The notes beneath the pieces are model-generated. The model had not been told where the DNA came from. It made no database searches and saw only the letters and a list, made by a program, of their open reading frames with translations. A stretch of 14,916 nt of DNA from CAUUGB01 sp963544615 (GTDB lineage Bacteria > Patescibacteriota > Microgenomatia > UBA1400 > PJMF01), in NCBI GenBank assembly GCA_963544615.1, contig CAUUGB010000022.1, positions 1-14,916 on the forward strand, in the 5' to 3' direction. Of this stretch, positions 11,931-14,916 are shown piece after piece. The first letter of the stretch is position 1, and each line of letters starts with the position of its first letter. A program made the position numbers and the translations under genes.

Positions 11931-12758
11931 ATGTCTACTGCCACTAATTTTTGCCGCGCCTGTAAATCACTCACCATTGTAATTCCTGTTTATAATGAAG
12001 CCGCACGGCTAGGCAAAACTTTTACTGCCCTGACTGACCCTCATATTCCCTGGGGTATTTTTGATTTAGAAGAAATTATTTTTGTTGATGACGGTTCACG
12101 TGACAACACTAAAAAAATCATTAAAGCCTTTCGCCCGCAATTGGAAGCTGCCACTAAAGCTCGAGTCAGACTGATTTCCTACAGCCGCAATCGGGGTAAA
12201 GGCTATGCTGTGCGCACTGGGATGCTTAAGAGTAAATCTACCTATACTTTGATGATGGATGCTGACATCTCTACTCCCATGAGCGAACTAGCACGCTTTC
12301 AATACTCAGCACGAATTATGCGGCCAGTGATAATTGGCACCCGCAAATCTAAAATTGTCCGCATTGAAAAACAGCAACCGTGGTTGCGGCGTAATTTAGG
12401 GAGAGTTTTTACTCTACTTTCACAGTTAATTCTCAACACTTGGGTCACCGATTTTACCTGTGGCTTTAAGATGTTTGATTATATTTCCCGGATGCAAATT
12501 TTTACTCGCTCTAAAATTGAGCGTTGGGGTTATGATAGTGAGATTTTATTTTTAGCCAAAAACTTAGGTTTTCCCATTAAAGAAATTTCCTTGCGTTGGC
12601 GCAATGACGAGCGCTCACGAGTTAATATGGCACTAGACGCTTTAAGAAGTTTTCGTGAGCTGTGGCAAATTCGTGCTTATCAGTGGAGTGGGCAATATCG
12701 TCTTAATTTATCGGCTGCCTACGCAGAGTTAATCAAATTGCTTGCCCATGAACCCTAA
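11931..12758 (+). CDS. GT2 glycosyltransferase, dolichyl/polyprenyl-phosphate glucosyltransferase (ALG5) type
   Basis: This 275-residue protein carries the GT2 motif set in order: TIVIPVYNE (15-23), IFVDDGSRDNT (50-60), RNRGKGYAVRTGM (86-98) and the metal-binding MMDADIS (DxD at 110-112). DFTCGFKMF and RWGYDSEILFLA follow. The last three are characteristic of the ALG5/dolichyl-phosphate beta-glucosyltransferase branch, which charges a polyprenyl phosphate with a sugar nucleotide on the cytoplasmic side. There is no membrane helix, unlike some family members. The product could supply lipid-linked sugar to GT-C enzymes such as those at 3496-8129; that link is inferred. The nearly leaderless start at 11931 is fixed by the promoter and by motif position. 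The next gene overlaps its end. Confidence 0.9.
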   Translation: MSTATNFCRACKSLTIVIPVYNEAARLGKTFTALTDPHIPWGIFDLEEIIFVDDGSRDNTKKIIKAFRPQLEAATKARVRLISYSRNRGKGYAVRTGMLKSKSTYTLMMDADISTPMSELARFQYSARIMRPVIIGTRKSKIVRIEKQQPWLRRNLGRVFTLLSQLILNTWVTDFTCGFKMFDYISRMQIFTRSKIERWGYDSEILFLAKNLGFPIKEISLRWRNDERSRVNMALDALRSFRELWQIRAYQWSGQYRLNLSAAYAELIKLLAHEP

Positions 12759-13977
12759 ACCTACCCTGATTGTCATTACCTCTTACCCCGAAAAGGGGGT
12801 GGTACATTCTGCCCACACGGTAGGAGTGGCCTCTTACAGCAAAAATTTACTGCAAAGTATTAAAACTCAATATCCCCAACTACAAATTATTGTCTTAGCG
12901 GAACACTTGGCTGCTTGTCAGCAATGTGAATACCTTGATAACGGCATTATCGTCCGGCGCTGTTGGAGGCGCAATCACCCTGCTAGTTTGCAAAAAATTG
13001 CTGCCATTTGTGCCCAAATCCCTCAAGGAAAAATTTTACTCTCTTTAGAAATTAATATGTTTGGCAGCAAATATGCCACCTGGAGAACACTTCAATCACT
13101 CGCTCAACTGAAAAAAAAATCTCGCTCGGTCACCACCATTTTGCACCAAGTGATGGGTGATTTTCACCAATTAGGAGTGCCTCATTGGCAAGCAGAGCTA
13201 CTTAATTTTGGAGCTCAATACTTTTATCGTTTAGTCCAAAAAGTTAGTAGTCAATTGATTGTTTTTGAACAAGCACTGGCTAATCAACTTCAAGCTCACC
13301 TGCCTACTTTTGTGGTTCCCCACTATATTAGTAAAGAACCAATATTAAAGCAAAAAAGTGCCCGGCAGTTATTAGGTTGGCAGCAACAAGATATTTACTG
13401 TTTATATTTTGGTTACTTAGCACCATACAAAGGTATTCTGCCTTTGCTGCAAACTTGGCCAACCACTGCGCCTCTCATTGAGGGGCGCCAAGTTAATTTA
13501 ATTGTGGGAGGTGGCATTAATCCTAATCATGCCCGGCAGAGACAAACTCTAACTTATGTTAAGCAAGTTACCGCTGCTGCCAAAGCAAAAAATATTCCAG
13601 TAACCGGTTTCCTACCCGCCACTAAACTTCCCACTTACCTGAGTGCTTGTGATTTAATGATTTTTCCCTACTGCGCTTTTCTCTCTTCTTCAGGACCTCT
13701 AGCTATGGCTTTCTCTTATGGCAAAGTACCCGTGCTCGCTACCCCACTGAAAGCTTATGGCGAAAGCAGTGACGTTGCCTGTAACCTCAAAAAAGCCCAT
13801 GTAGACTTAGAGAAAATTTTATTTAATCCCAATTCTGTCAGCAGCCTCTTGGCTGCTTTAAATCATGCTTGGCATCACCAAGCCGACTGGCAGCACTTTG
13901 GCAGCTTAATGCTTTCTAGCCGACAATTACCCCAGGTGGCACAAGCCACCTATCAACTGCTTTTTCCTGCTCATTAA
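12748..13977 (+). CDS. GT4-family (GT-B fold) glycosyltransferase
   Basis: The ATG at 12748 overlaps the previous gene by 11 nt and is preferred to an in-frame TTG two codons earlier. The 409-residue product has an N-terminal half starting TLIVITSYPEKG with a GVASYSKNL segment near residue 30. The C-terminal nucleotide-sugar domain shows CLYFGYLAPYKGI, LIVGGG, VTGFLPATKLPTYLSACDLMIFPY and SSSGPLAMAFSYGKVPVLAT. This order is typical of GT4. The usual first glutamate of the EX7E motif is replaced in the SSSGPLAMAF version, a known subfamily variant, so retaining activity with an unknown donor is likely. Overlap with the GT2 gene implies coupled translation and a joint role in surface glycan synthesis. 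Confidence 0.88.
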   Translation: MNPKPTLIVITSYPEKGVVHSAHTVGVASYSKNLLQSIKTQYPQLQIIVLAEHLAACQQCEYLDNGIIVRRCWRRNHPASLQKIAAICAQIPQGKILLSLEINMFGSKYATWRTLQSLAQLKKKSRSVTTILHQVMGDFHQLGVPHWQAELLNFGAQYFYRLVQKVSSQLIVFEQALANQLQAHLPTFVVPHYISKEPILKQKSARQLLGWQQQDIYCLYFGYLAPYKGILPLLQTWPTTAPLIEGRQVNLIVGGGINPNHARQRQTLTYVKQVTAAAKAKNIPVTGFLPATKLPTYLSACDLMIFPYCAFLSSSGPLAMAFSYGKVPVLATPLKAYGESSDVACNLKKAHVDLEKILFNPNSVSSLLAALNHAWHHQADWQHFGSLMLSSRQLPQVAQATYQLLFPAH

Positions 13978-14013
13978 TCTATAAATTAAGTGACTGACAA
14001 AAAGGCAGAGTTT

Positions 14014-14916
14014 TTAACCCCGCTCACTCTCAGCCGCCAAGCTTGCTGACTCAATCTCTCCCTCCACCTGCGGCAAGGCAGTGTTGCCACTTGGCTCCTC
14101 ACCACTATCCCATGGGGGCATTTCTGGAGGTTTGGCTGGGATAATCACCAAGCGACGAGCGATGCCTAAAAGATAAAGCACCAAGGAGAGCAGATATAAG
14201 GGTTGAGAGGTAAAAAGCAGCAAGAGAATGGTGGCAATAAAGGCAAAAGGCTGCAAGTAAGCTAAAGCCCGCTCGGCTCGCACCAAAAAGTAACCCAGCT
14301 GCCAAGAGAGTCGGCGCTCTGCTGGAGCAGAGTCATCACCAGCAGTAGAGACTAAAGGCAATAGATAAGAAATCGCTGGCTCTAAGCGAGAGCGGATAGT
14401 TAACTCTTGAGGATAGTAGTTAGCTGATAAATTGAGGCGCTCATGCTCAATGGTAGGGGCAAACTGATGTTGAAGATAGACAACTTTCAGCAAGTAATTA
14501 CCCGCAGTGGTCTTAAAGCCGGCATAGATACCCCAGCGATTGGTTAATTTGCTCGCCACCACTCGCCCTTGACTCTCTAAGATAACTTGAGCATTTGCTA
14601 AGGGTTTTTTACTCTCCTTGGCAAACACCATCCCCCAGCGTGAAGGCAGTAGTAAGAAAAGCAGAGCAAGAGCTAAAAGAGCTACACCCAAAACAGGCAG
14701 CTGGGTAGGCTTTGCGGTGGGTAAGCTTTGAGTCACTACCGCTGGAGTGGGTGGTTGGAGCTTACCTTGACTCACTTCTTTTTTAATCTCTGGAGGAGTT
14801 ACTTGAGGGGGTTTTTGTGGCAAGAGAGTTACCGGGAATTCATTTGACCAAGGCCCACTCCCACATTCATTCACCGCCACCATCTTAAAGGTGTAGGAAG
14901 CATTAGCAGTTAAGCT
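14014..14916 (-). CDS. 3' part of a fibronectin-III / carboxypeptidase-regulatory-like membrane protein (5' end outside window)
   Basis: The frame is open to the window edge, so the gene starts beyond it; an ATG at 14883 is internal. The first visible residues, SLTANASYTFKMVAVNECGSGPWSNEF, are the end of a fibronectin type III domain. After a Pro/Gln-rich linker come a membrane helix (LPVLGVALLALALLFLLL) and a beta-rich domain, AKESKKPLANAQVILESQGRVVASKLTNRWGIYAGFKTTAGNYLLKV. This has the shape of a carboxypeptidase-regulatory-like (transthyretin-type) fold. Two more helices and an acidic tail ending ESERG follow. Such proteins are common in Patescibacteria as large surface, adhesin-like proteins. 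It converges on the GT4 gene across 36 nt; no clear terminator is seen for either gene. Confidence 0.85.
   Translation of the reverse strand, partial: SLTANASYTFKMVAVNECGSGPWSNEFPVTLLPQKPPQVTPPEIKKEVSQGKLQPPTPAVVTQSLPTAKPTQLPVLGVALLALALLFLLLPSRWGMVFAKESKKPLANAQVILESQGRVVASKLTNRWGIYAGFKTTAGNYLLKVVYLQHQFAPTIEHERLNLSANYYPQELTIRSRLEPAISYLLPLVSTAGDDSAPAERRLSWQLGYFLVRAERALAYLQPFAFIATILLLLFTSQPLYLLSLVLYLLGIARRLVIIPAKPPEMPPWDSGEEPSGNTALPQVEGEIESASLAAESERG

Overview
The window looks like a compact genome of a small-genome bacterium, most likely a Candidate Phyla Radiation (Patescibacteria) member. This is an inference from the gene types: a two-helix VirB2/TrbC-like pilin, a CapA-family protein, large GT-C membrane glycosyltransferases and a fibronectin-III/carboxypeptidase-regulatory membrane protein. 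Short intergenic gaps, frequent GTG/TTG starts and many secreted proteins of unknown function fit the same picture. TGA is used as a normal stop. No rRNA, tRNA, CRISPR array or transposase was seen.

Layout. Positions 2-1750 (+) hold the end of an operon of three exported proteins of unknown function, closed by a terminator. Positions 1752-2000 (+) hold a 38-residue membrane mini-protein with its own promoter and structured leader. Positions 2066-3428 (+) are 'locus A': a near-consensus promoter, a ~240-nt leader of successive stem-loops, a secreted Pro/Ala-rich protein and a terminator. Positions 3496-8129 (-) encode a PIG-V-like mannosyltransferase translationally coupled to a 1166-residue GT-C-type membrane glycosyltransferase. 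Positions 8152-9044 (-) hold small ORFs of unknown function and two copies of a 33-bp direct repeat. Positions 9068-10165 (+) are 'locus B', built like locus A. Positions 10254-11783 (-) hold the pilin and CapA genes. Positions 11888-13977 (+) hold an ALG5-like GT2 and an overlapping GT4. Positions 14014-14916 (-) are the 3' part of a fibronectin-III protein.

The most unusual signal is in loci A and B. Both transcripts have a promoter with perfect TTGACA and TATAAT, a 17-nt spacer and an extended -10. Both have a leader of stem-loops, and a single-stranded leader segment (12 nt in A, 13 nt in B) that is perfectly complementary to the stop/3'-UTR segment immediately before the terminator. The paired sequences differ between the loci, but their position is the same and both leader segments are followed by AAAAATC. 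Both have a terminator-like hairpin with a U-run before a strong Shine-Dalgarno sequence, and a hairpin around the start codon. The coding sequences are packed with perfect local stem-loops. The simplest inference is a class of armoured mRNAs whose two ends pair to each other, encoding abundant envelope proteins. The proteins of locus B and of the first partial gene share a DTPxGR...TLW domain, and locus A may share parts of it.

The rest forms a cell-surface theme: membrane and cytoplasmic glycosyltransferases, a CapA-like protein, pilin and exported adhesin-like proteins. Functions of the exported proteins cannot be named from sequence alone.
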